This document shows, piece after piece, positions 8,518 through 15,583 of a stretch of 64,000 bases of DNA. Positions within the stretch are counted from its first letter, which is position 1. Every line of letters starts with the position of its first letter. The notes beneath the pieces are model-generated. The model did no database searches, was not told the origin of the DNA, and worked only from the letters and a program-made list of their open reading frames with translations. Origin of the DNA: Subsaxibacter sp. CAU 1640 (GTDB lineage Bacteria > Bacteroidota > Bacteroidia > Flavobacteriales > Flavobacteriaceae); assembly GCF_023156585.1 (NCBI RefSeq), contig NZ_JALNMI010000003.1, positions 186,001 through 250,000 on the forward strand. The letters run 5' to 3'. Position numbers and translations under genes: made by a program.

Positions 8518-8709
8518 TTAAAGCCTTTCAACATTTACGGCATTGAGGCCTTTTTTGCCCTGTTCTACCCCGAATTTTACTTTGTCGTTTTCATAAATTT
8601 CATCTAGCAAGCCAGATTCGTGTACAAAAATGTCTTCGTTAGAATTTGTTTCTTTGATAAAACCAAACCCTTTGGTCTTGTTGAAGAATTTTACTGTTCC
8701 TTCTTTCAT
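8518..8709 (-). CDS. Cold-shock domain protein (CspA family), copy 2
   Basis: A 63-residue cold-shock domain protein, MKEGTVKFFNKTKGFGFI, with RNP1 KGFGFI and RNP2-like DIFVHESGL, ending GLNAVNVERL. It has the same length as copy 1 at 6946-7137. Gene, leader and terminator are all shared in design with copy 1, so the two loci descend from a duplication of a whole transcription unit. It is an RNA chaperone by family. The next gene downstream is rpsU, beyond a terminator. Confidence 0.95.
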   Translation of the reverse strand: MKEGTVKFFNKTKGFGFIKETNSNEDIFVHESGLLDEIYENDKVKFGVEQGKKGLNAVNVERL

Positions 8710-8937
8710 AATTTAAAAATTTAAATGATTTAAAATATACCTTGCTGACCCTTAATAATAACACTAAACAGGCCAACACGGGAATGATACCCTAAGCCTT
8801 ATCAGCAAGGTACTTGTTAGTGGTATGATAAAATAGAAAAGGAAGTTAAACTAGAACGGATAAAGTTCTCAACTAGAAAATGATTCTACTAACCTTGCAA
8901 AGGAACGTCTAAATATTGGTACCACCTAATTAATAGT
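8710..8937 (-). promoter_or_regulatory. Conserved structured leader of cold-shock gene, copy 2
   Basis: Matches the copy 1 leader block by block: the 20-base ggtaccacctaattaatagt (8918-8937, plus strand) and the ~70-base block at 8836-8907. The long-range stem pairs 8802-8812 with 8738-8748 (UACCUUGCUGA / UCAGCAAGGUA, 11 bp, 53-nt loop) and ends 28 nt before the ATG. Compared with copy 1, one A-U pair has become G-C on both arms. The loop sequence differs almost completely. A small AGAAC/GTTCT hairpin lies in the conserved block. Confidence 0.75.
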
Positions 8938-9152
8938 GGTTTATTTGTGAGTAGGTTGATGGTTGATGGTGGGAACGTTTATTGTAAAATAGAATTTTTT
9001 TCTTACATTTAATCCAATAATTCTCCGTAGGCCAACTACCCCGATTGGTTTTAGTTACTAGCTGAATGTTTGTTGACACTAACATTTAAAAACGCTGTAT
9101 GCTTTAGGCATAATGATATAGGTTTTGTATGATACTAACTAAACCAACTGAT

Positions 9153-10178
9153 ATGAAAAAGTTATTATCCTTAATAATAATCTTATGCTCTGCTGGAACT
9201 GTTTCACAGGAAAGTGAAGACCATCCCAAAAAGGTTATCAGGGTCATTTCCGAAAACGACTTTTGGCTATTTAAGAATAAAACGGATGTTTTCTACACAC
9301 AAGGACTTAAAATTGAATGTTCGCACCTTCTTAAGGATTCCAGTAGGTTAAAAAAGTGGTGGCCATTTGTATTAGATAAAAGTACTGAAAACATTACGGG
9401 TTTCAGTATCGGACAAAATCTCTATACGTCATCAGATATTACAGTGCCTTCCATAATGCTAGATGACAGACCCTATAGTGCTTGGCTTTATATATCGAAA
9501 AGTGTAATCTCCAATGATAGTGCGTCGGCTAAAAGGCTATCTTCAGAAGTATATCTAGGTGTGATAGGGCCAATGGCTCTTGGTGAAGAAGTTCAAAGTA
9601 CATGGCATGAATGGATAGGGTCACCTGACCCAAAAGGCTGGGATAACCAAATAAAGAATGATATAGGAATTAATTTGCATCTAAAATATGAAAAAGGTCT
9701 TTACTCCTATGCCTCACCAAATTTAACTGTTGATTTTGTTCCAAATGCAGAAGTACTTGCTGGAACCGTTATTAATACTGTCGGTGTTGGCACCACCACC
9801 AGAATTAGCATCTTCAACGCCTCTTCCTATTTTCAGAATATCTACAGCGAAAGATCCATCATAAAGGCATTTAAAGAGCCCATAAAACCAAGTTTCATTA
9901 AGAGTTTTAAAGATTCAAACATCTCATTGTTTACTACAAACTCGGCGAATGTCGTTGTTTGGAATTCATTGCTCCAAGGTGGGTTGTTCAGTCAAGATAG
10001 CCCTTACCTCATAGATCACAAGGATATTGAAAGAGTGTATATCAATTTAGAATATGGCATTTCCTACTCAAACCCCTATTTCAACATTTCTTACACCCGT
10101 GCTTTTAGAACCAGAGAGTTTAAACAACAGGAATTCAATCATCAATGGGGAAAATTCCAGGTACTGATTAAAATATGA
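9153..10178 (+). CDS. LpxR-like outer-membrane lipid A deacylase family protein (DUF2219)
   Basis: A 341-residue protein. ATG at 9153 precedes a signal peptide (MKKLLSLIIILCSAGTVSQ); the upstream ATG at 9129 only adds eight polar residues. The family signatures are clear: SENDFW (Asn35-Asp36), FYTQGLK, SIGQNLYTSSDI, DDRPYSAWLY, LGVIGPMALGEEVQ, WHEWIG (His152) and GWDNQIKND. In characterised LpxR, an Asn, an Asp and a His in these positions belong to the active site that removes the 3'-acyloxyacyl chain of lipid A in a 12-strand outer-membrane barrel. Activity on this organism's lipid A is inferred, not shown. It stands alone, followed 62 bp later by an exported protein gene. Confidence 0.88.
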   Translation: MKKLLSLIIILCSAGTVSQESEDHPKKVIRVISENDFWLFKNKTDVFYTQGLKIECSHLLKDSSRLKKWWPFVLDKSTENITGFSIGQNLYTSSDITVPSIMLDDRPYSAWLYISKSVISNDSASAKRLSSEVYLGVIGPMALGEEVQSTWHEWIGSPDPKGWDNQIKNDIGINLHLKYEKGLYSYASPNLTVDFVPNAEVLAGTVINTVGVGTTTRISIFNASSYFQNIYSERSIIKAFKEPIKPSFIKSFKDSNISLFTTNSANVVVWNSLLQGGLFSQDSPYLIDHKDIERVYINLEYGISYSNPYFNISYTRAFRTREFKQQEFNHQWGKFQVLIKI

Positions 10179-10240
10179 CCCATATTACCTTTTAAACTTT
10201 AACCAATATAAAAGCAATCATTAACCAATACCAACCAATT

Positions 10241-11065
10241 ATGAAAACTATTTATAAATTACTGCTTTTACTACTACCTTTATTCGGATTTACACAAACA
10301 GAAACCGTTATTGACTTTAATAGTTCTGTTATTACTAATTCATACATTATTGACAAGGGCGCTAAAATTAATCTATCATTTGTAGCTAAAAATGATACAT
10401 ATTTATCGGTTTCCTATGTAAAAGACTACAATCCTCAAGGCACTTTAGTTATTCCAGATGCCAATGCTGCAGGTGTCACTAGTATGGGAACTCCAACATC
10501 TCCTATCCTAATGACTTTTGCAGCCAACACCAAATATACCTTTACCGTTAAAGCCTTTAAAAAAACAGACAACACTCTAATAGATACTCACACAATTGAA
10601 TTTGTAAGCCGTTCCAAATGGTATTGGACACCAACCTTTGGAGTGAGCATGGTGTCTTTGGTAAAGCGTGATACTTACAAATCTGTGCTGAATGCAGATG
10701 GTGCTGACCCCGCTACTTACACCATTGTGCGTGATGGTAGCCAAAAACATTTTGATGCCATTCCGAGTGTGATGTTTACATATTCTAAACTGGAACAAGA
10801 TTTTAGTTGGGGCGTTACAGGAGGACTGGGTACAGACTTTGAAACGCTGTCTACTTTTGTAGGTTTATCTGCTGTGGTTGGACAAAATTTTGTATTGACC
10901 GCAGGACTAGCGTTTCATGAGCAATTAAGGCTTAACTCTAACTATGAAGAAGAGCAAGTGATTAACACCGATTTGAACTTTGAGGAATTAAACACAGCCT
11001 ACCATCGATTCAATCCGTTTATATCCTTAACATACAGGTTGAATTCTAATCCGTATAAGAAGTAG
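10241..11065 (+). CDS. Exported protein of unknown function, probable beta-barrel end
   Basis: A 274-residue product with a signal peptide (MKTIYKLLLLLLPLFGFTQT). Residues ~20-120 look like an Ig-like or beta-sandwich domain. Residues ~125-274 alternate aromatic and polar residues with Gly turns (WYWTPTFGVSMVSL, FSWGVTGGLG, NPFISLTYRL), as in small outer-membrane barrels. No family is recognised. It follows the LpxR-like gene by 62 bp on the same strand and could be co-transcribed. Its stop lies 42 bp from the stop of the convergent membrane protein gene. Outer-membrane location is inferred. Confidence 0.72.
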   Translation: MKTIYKLLLLLLPLFGFTQTETVIDFNSSVITNSYIIDKGAKINLSFVAKNDTYLSVSYVKDYNPQGTLVIPDANAAGVTSMGTPTSPILMTFAANTKYTFTVKAFKKTDNTLIDTHTIEFVSRSKWYWTPTFGVSMVSLVKRDTYKSVLNADGADPATYTIVRDGSQKHFDAIPSVMFTYSKLEQDFSWGVTGGLGTDFETLSTFVGLSAVVGQNFVLTAGLAFHEQLRLNSNYEEEQVINTDLNFEELNTAYHRFNPFISLTYRLNSNPYKK

Positions 11066-11107
11066 TTAATAAAAGCCGAGCAGAATTACATTGGTTAGGG
11101 TTTTAAA

Positions 11108-11821
11108 CTATGGTAGAGTCATCAAATTATACATATGCTTCGCCACAAATCGCCATGGCGTACTGTCAAAATAGATAACCTCTAGGATATGTTCCAATAT
11201 GATGGCGCCACCTACGTATAGCAATACGGGGTGTATCTTGCCATTTGCTAGTTTATCCCAAATCCATGAGATGATAATCAGGCTATCGGCAAGCACCACT
11301 GCAAACCAAATATCCGGACGCTCAACACTTGGGAAATAATACCGAAACCGAAACCAAGCTGGCCATAGGAGTACTATCACGGACAAGAGCATCAGCCTTT
11401 TGTGCACAGCGCCATTTTTTCTGTAAACAATTGCTGCGATAACAAGTCCTAAAAACATCAACGCCGTGGTACAATTGCCGATGATTCCTGAAATAGCAGT
11501 ATCGCCCAATCCTGACTTCAGCTCTTTTTGTACAGCATACAGGCCTGCGGGCATGATGGTGATGCCAGCAGCCAGCGCTATAAAAAGGCCAGCAACCCCC
11601 AACCTCATATGCAGCTTATAGTTTCTTCTCATGATGAGCAGTGATTGGACCGTAAAGAGCAGCACCCATAAGAGTGCCATGGCACCATGGAAATAGATGA
11701 TGAATGGTGCGTGAAACGTACCGCTGCTGACTGGAATGATAAAGGGTTTTGCAAATCCTACAAGGATGGCGAACAGGCCCAACAGCCCGATGGACATAAA
11801 AAACGATGACCTATGTTTCAT
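11108..11821 (-). CDS. Polytopic inner-membrane protein, unknown function
   Basis: A 237-residue protein with about seven membrane segments, beginning MKHRSSFFMSIGLLGLFAIL. ATG at 11821 is chosen because the open frame upstream (to 11956) encodes a Cys/His-rich, non-membrane stretch typical of a shadow. Motifs include YFHGAMALLWVLLFTVQSLL, HMRLGVAGL, HKRLMLL and a final PWRFVAKHMYNL. Conserved His residues near the membrane (HGA, LHMRLG, VHKRL) recall membrane proteins related to cytochrome b561 or DUF2306, but I cannot name the family. It lies just outside the left inverted repeat at 11989. Confidence 0.7.
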   Translation of the reverse strand: MKHRSSFFMSIGLLGLFAILVGFAKPFIIPVSSGTFHAPFIIYFHGAMALLWVLLFTVQSLLIMRRNYKLHMRLGVAGLFIALAAGITIMPAGLYAVQKELKSGLGDTAISGIIGNCTTALMFLGLVIAAIVYRKNGAVHKRLMLLSVIVLLWPAWFRFRYYFPSVERPDIWFAVVLADSLIIISWIWDKLANGKIHPVLLYVGGAIILEHILEVIYFDSTPWRFVAKHMYNLMTLP

Positions 11822-11988
11822 ACAGTGACATACACAGCGGTTAAGGATTAGGCCATGACAGGTTGAAGCACATGATAACCAACGTGTTAAAGCCCCACTA
11901 AAATAATGAATTTTGGAATTGAATAATGCGGGGTGGGTTTCTTTTTTTAAAGGCACTGTTAGAACCTTATTACAACGACATTAACATA

Positions 11989-12122
11989 AAAAAGCCAAAG
12001 CAGTGACTAGCTACTTTGGCAAAAGTCAATTGACAACAACTTCCTAGAACGGAAGCGATGTGTCGATATAAATGTATGAAAAAAAGTGATTGGTGCTGTG
12101 GGTGGTTTGGAAAATTTTGTGG
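11989..12122. repeat. Left copy of 134-bp island-flanking inverted repeat
   Basis: These 134 bp match the reverse complement of 25630-25763 with four mismatches and no gaps. The outer end carries a 7-bp hairpin, GCCAAAG/CTTTGGC (11994-12020), which on the minus strand is followed by five or more T. A second small hairpin, CTTCC-GTTCTA-GGAAG, lies inside. Transcripts leaving the island leftward would end here. No open frame of useful length is present. Confidence 0.9.
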
Positions 12123-12156
12123 TTTAGGATAGTGCTTAAAGTTAAATAATACTATT

Positions 12157-12440
12157 TACTCAATACTCAATACTCAATACTCAATACTCAATACTCAATA
12201 CTCAATACTCAATACTCAATACTCAATACTCAATACTCAATATTCAATACTCAATACTCAATACTCAATACTCAATACTCAATACTCAATATTCAATACT
12301 CAATACTCAATACTCAATACTCAATACTCACTACTCAATACTCAATACTCAATACTCAATACTCAATACTCAATACTCAATACCCAATACTCAATACTCA
12401 ATACCCACTACCCACTACCCACTACCCACTACCCACTAAA
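12157..12440. repeat. Heptanucleotide tandem array, about 40 copies
   Basis: A near-perfect array of the 7-bp unit TACTCAA spans ~284 bp. Scattered T-for-C changes appear near 12241 and 12291, and the last ~45 bp shift to a CCACTAC version. All three frames are closed or biased, and no coding role is visible. It lies 34 bp inside the left inverted repeat. The rest of 12441-12942 holds a second short array (12498-12573) and AT-rich sequence before the next gene. Confidence 0.95.
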
Positions 12441-12497
12441 TACTAAACACCAAAAACCAATGACTAACAGCTAATAGCCAAAGGCTAACCGTCAATA

Positions 12498-12573
12498 TCT
12501 AACAAGTCTAACGTGTCTAAAAAGTCTAACTAGTCTAACAAGTCTAAAAAGTCTAACAAGTCTAAAAAGTCTA
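12498..12573. repeat. 9-bp tandem array (GTCTAACAA type)
   Basis: About eight copies of a 9-bp unit, GTCTAA plus three variable bases (CAA, CGT, AAA, CTA). The same unit family forms the arrays at 32981-33395 and 33939-34070. Confidence 0.85.
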
Positions 12574-12942
12574 AACCCCCTTCCCTCGCCGTCTTTTCAT
12601 TTTTTAAACCCCTAAAAGATCATCAATTAACTCATTTTTCTGAAAGTTATATCTTACATTTTTAATTAAAGTTTTGTTAATTGTTTAGGATTTTAACGTA
12701 ATTTATAAATATCTGTTTTTGTAAGATTTATCAGATTTGACGCCACATTTACGCATTTTGTCCGATATTTTTGCGTTTCATGGAATCTACTCAAAAACCA
12801 TCTCGCCAAAATAACCGCGTTTTTCATATCGTTTTTTTGATAAACTTTGCCATGTCAAGTCGCTGAAAACTAAAACATAATCATCCAGCATCTTGTCAAT
12901 TGTTTAACCTAAATCTTTGTTTAATGAATTAAATTTTAACCT

Positions 12943-13890
12943 ATGAGTAAAACACCCAACAAAAGAGCAAGAGTCTCTAAAAAGGCGCAGCTCGCAGAAA
13001 ACGTAAAGAACCAATTGTCCAACGAGGCTCAAGACCACAATTTCGACAACGAAACGGTAGAGTCTCAACCGAAATCGGAAACCCCGGTTCAGGAAGATCA
13101 AGAAACAAGTACTAACAACCAGCACAGCATCGCGGTGTCTAGCAAAGTGGAAGAAGAGGAAGATAAACGCAACAAAAGGTATGCGGCGAGTATGACAAAC
13201 ACCATCACCCGTTGCGGAGAGTTCATCTCTCTGGCAACTACCATGGAACCTAATTATGCTACCAACATCCCTATGTACGAATTGGCAAATCTCAAAATCA
13301 TTCAGAACAATGCAAATGGTCACATGGATACGGTAGAACAAGCAGAAACATCATACAAATATGCCGTAGCCATGAGAGTTGCAGAATTCTCGGGCTTGGC
13401 ACCACTTGGCGCACTCATCATCGCCGAGATGGTATTGGCTAATGCTTTACCAGAAACTATTGAACAATTACGAACACTCATGCGTCTATTGCGTGGCGAG
13501 CGTAAAGTACCTAAAGATCCTAGTAACCCGATGGCAAATTACCGTAGCGTCAGTCAGTTAAATTATGATGATGTTACTACCAACTTCCGTCGTTTATTAT
13601 TGATGATTGCCGCAGACCCTAATTACAACCCAGCCACAGTTGCCATTCAGTTGGTGACACTTCAGGCCAAGTTAGTAAGTTTAGAAACCGCAAATGCTAA
13701 TGTACAAACCAAAAAGGCAGAACTCGATGCAGCACGTATGGCGCGCAATGAGTTTTTCAATGCCCCAGTCACAGGTTTGGTAGCAGTGTTTATTAATGCA
13801 AAGAAGGTGGTGCTCACTAATTTCGGTAGAAAGAGTGAGCAATTTGCGAGAGTAAAAGGGTTGGAATTCAGAAAAATCAGAACACGCTAA
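12943..13890 (+). CDS. Unrecognised helical protein inside the inverted-repeat island
   Basis: A 315-residue product. Residues 1-85 are charged and disordered (basic start MSKTPNKRARVSKKAQ, then acidic KVEEEEDKRNKR). Residues ~88-190 form a helical region with a hydrophobic stretch LAPLGALIIAEMVLANALP. Residues ~215-280 are helical with an Ala/Lys-rich coiled coil (VQTKKAELDAARMARNEF), and the end is basic (GLEFRKIRTR). No signal peptide and no known motif. Codon use looks like the rest of the genome. A flavobacterial-like -7 element (AATCTTTG at ~12911) precedes it. It is transcribed opposite to the defence operon, ends at a strong hairpin, and may predate the island or be cargo. Confidence 0.75.
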   Translation: MSKTPNKRARVSKKAQLAENVKNQLSNEAQDHNFDNETVESQPKSETPVQEDQETSTNNQHSIAVSSKVEEEEDKRNKRYAASMTNTITRCGEFISLATTMEPNYATNIPMYELANLKIIQNNANGHMDTVEQAETSYKYAVAMRVAEFSGLAPLGALIIAEMVLANALPETIEQLRTLMRLLRGERKVPKDPSNPMANYRSVSQLNYDDVTTNFRRLLLMIAADPNYNPATVAIQLVTLQAKLVSLETANANVQTKKAELDAARMARNEFFNAPVTGLVAVFINAKKVVLTNFGRKSEQFARVKGLEFRKIRTR

Positions 13891-13920
13891 TCCAACCAAA
13901 CCTTATTAAATTCTAAAAAA

Positions 13921-13946
13921 CCACGAATTCTTTATGGAGTTCGTGG
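13921..13946 (+). terminator. Terminator of the unrecognised gene at 12943-13890
   Basis: CCACGAA (13921-13927) pairs with TTCGTGG (13940-13946), followed by TTTCTT and preceded by AAAAAA, 30 bp after the stop codon. It could work in both directions. Confidence 0.75.
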
Positions 13947-13956
13947 TTTCTTGCAT

Positions 13957-14090
13957 CCCCACGAAAGTGGGGACCTCGAATGCGGGGACCTCTTTGTCAT
14001 GCTGAACTCGTTTCAGCATCTCATGACAGTAAGCCAAAACCCATGTTGTTATCGCGAGGCCGAAGAACGAAGCGATTAAATTTCTAGACA
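13957..14090. repeat. REP-like palindromic intergenic element
   Basis: Contains CCCCAC-GAAA-GTGGGG (13957-13972) and a nested palindrome TGTCATGCTGAA...TTCAGCAtctCATGACA (13996-14028). ATCGCGAGGCCGAAGAACGAAGCGAT (split here: ATCGCGAGG and GAACGAAGCGAT) follows near 14050-14078. Such modules recur between genes in many Flavobacteriaceae genomes. The spurious open frame across it, reading leftward, is a well-known false translation of this repeat type. Confidence 0.7.
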
Positions 14091-14110
14091 ATTAATTGCC
14101 ACGTCATATT

Positions 14111-14515
14111 TCATTCCGTTACTTTGATCTCTCCTTGTATCACCTTATCAAACCTACTCATTAAATCAAAAACATCACCATCTATAGCCGTCCATAACTT
14201 ACCCGTATATCTGAAGTTGAAGTATAAATTGTCTCCTGAAGTTGAATGATTAAATAGGAAAACTTCCAATCGATTACCCCTTTTGAAATTAAGTTCTTTA
14301 TCAAAAGCATTTGGAGAATTCAAAACTTCTAGAAGAAGTTTTTCATTAATATCAAACATCGGATTTAGAAAATAGGGTATTGCAGTTTCACCCATAAGCT
14401 GCAAGTTTTTGTTTTTAGTTCTACTATGCAGAATCCAGTAATGATTGAGTTCATCAATTTGAAAGCTTTCACTCGCACAGGTGCAAAATTTTATTTTATT
14501 TGAAATTATACACAT
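14111..14515 (-). CDS. Unknown small protein, last gene of the defence operon
   Basis: A 134-residue soluble protein. The N-terminus reads MCIISNKIKFCTCASESFQ, followed by ELNHYWILHSRTK; the paired Cys in FCTC and the YWxLxR element look like conserved positions rather than random sequence. The rest alternates beta-type segments (NRLEVFLFNHST, NLYFNFRYTGKLW). I recognise no domain. It lies 82 bp downstream of the TIR gene on the same strand and is the end of the eight-gene run, so a partner, inhibitor or substrate role with the TIR protein is possible but is inference only. Confidence 0.72.
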   Translation of the reverse strand: MCIISNKIKFCTCASESFQIDELNHYWILHSRTKNKNLQLMGETAIPYFLNPMFDINEKLLLEVLNSPNAFDKELNFKRGNRLEVFLFNHSTSGDNLYFNFRYTGKLWTAIDGDVFDLMSRFDKVIQGEIKVTE

Positions 14516-14597
14516 ACTTTTTCTTTATATAACAGAAAAGTTGTTTTTATTTTGGATGGTAATTGTTTTATATTTTAGGAATTTTTGTTGGAGGTAA

Positions 14598-15554
14598 TTA
14601 AAATTCAATTCCCACACAGCCTAACCACTGTTTCCAAATATAATCAGCCATTTCTTTTATAGACAATTTCTTTTCTTGTTGATAATTTCCAAAAGTATTG
14701 TCTGTCCAGTACATATTGAATTCGTCATGTTCAAGATTAAAATATCCTTCAGTGTTGTTACCGTTGATTAAATTAATTTTGAAATTTAAAGCGAATTCTG
14801 AACGATTTAGATAATTAAAATGATATGTATTCTTTCCATCAGATTTGGAAAGTTCCAATGTTGCTTCAGTATTGACTTTATTTCTATTTACAATTAGACA
14901 TTCGAAAGAAATGTTATTGTCTTTTAATACTCTTGCCTTAATATTATCCAAGTTAACTACTTCATCTATATAATTCTTTAAATTCTTCTTTAGTTCATCA
15001 AATCCATTTTCAACGAATTCCATTTTTTCAATCGAATCAAAGTCCTTTTTAATTTTATAATTGCGTAAATTACTTTTCACATTTTGAAGCGGTATCGTTG
15101 GATTCAAAGTTTCACTAATTGTACCCAACTGTAACAAAAGTCTAACTTCTTGGATGATGTTTAAGAATGCTGTATTCATATTGTTCCAATCAGATATAGG
15201 CTTTCCATCTTTAGGCAATGCCTTAAATTGTTTGAAAGGAGTGTTGGTCCAATCACAAGGTTCTAAAATTATTGGAATAATGGTAAGTTGATTATCTTCT
15301 TGCATTTTGAGAGCTCTCTTAAATTCTTTATCATAGCAATAATTTGAATTAATATAATCTGGACTTAAAAGTGCTATGAAAACATCTGATTTCTCCAATG
15401 ATTCAGAAATAATGTTATCTAATTTTCCACCAGCAGGAATAGCTTCGTCAGTCCAGGCTTCAATTAATTCTTCCCTCTTCAATTGCGCTAAATGCACATG
15501 CAAGCGTTCTAAATAGTTTTCGTCCTTATGACTGTAGGATATAAATGCTTTCAT
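14598..15554 (-). CDS. TIR-domain protein, probable NAD-cleaving defence effector
   Basis: A 318-residue protein. Residues 1-140 form a bacterial TIR domain: KAFISYSHKDE (box 1), WTDEAIPAGGKLDNII, VFIALLSPDYINSNYCYDKE. Glu77 sits in the position of the catalytic glutamate of NAD-hydrolysing TIRs. Residues ~145-318 form a second, probably beta-rich domain (YHFNYLNRSEFALNFKINLI, GYFNLEHDEFNMYW) that I do not recognise and that may sense or bind a ligand. Bacterial TIR proteins of this kind usually kill or arrest infected cells by depleting NAD or making cyclic ADP-ribose products. The gene lies 29 bp after the DUF262-HNH gene in a defence operon, which fits. Not Thoeris: no ThsA-like partner is visible. 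Confidence 0.88.
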   Translation of the reverse strand: MKAFISYSHKDENYLERLHVHLAQLKREELIEAWTDEAIPAGGKLDNIISESLEKSDVFIALLSPDYINSNYCYDKEFKRALKMQEDNQLTIIPIILEPCDWTNTPFKQFKALPKDGKPISDWNNMNTAFLNIIQEVRLLLQLGTISETLNPTIPLQNVKSNLRNYKIKKDFDSIEKMEFVENGFDELKKNLKNYIDEVVNLDNIKARVLKDNNISFECLIVNRNKVNTEATLELSKSDGKNTYHFNYLNRSEFALNFKINLINGNNTEGYFNLEHDEFNMYWTDNTFGNYQQEKKLSIKEMADYIWKQWLGCVGIEF

Positions 15555-15583
15555 TTATTATCATTTTTTAAATAAAAATCGAT

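Noticed and set aside
11822-11956. N-terminal extension of the membrane protein at 11108-11821
   Set aside because: The extension is Cys/His-rich and unlike a leader; the ATG at 11821 is followed directly by a membrane helix.
12157-12573. CRISPR array at 12.2-12.6 kb, or at 25.8-26.3 kb or 33.0-33.4 kb
   Set aside because: Contiguous short tandem units with no unique spacers of 30-40 bp and no cas genes; the Cas4-like domain at 24082 belongs to a DUF2779 protein.
13906-14091. Minus-strand frame with MLKRVQHDKEVPAFEVPTFV
   Set aside because: Known false translation of a flavobacterial REP-like palindromic repeat.
14598-15554. Thoeris system
   Set aside because: A TIR protein is present, but no ThsA-type SIR2/NADase partner is in the operon.
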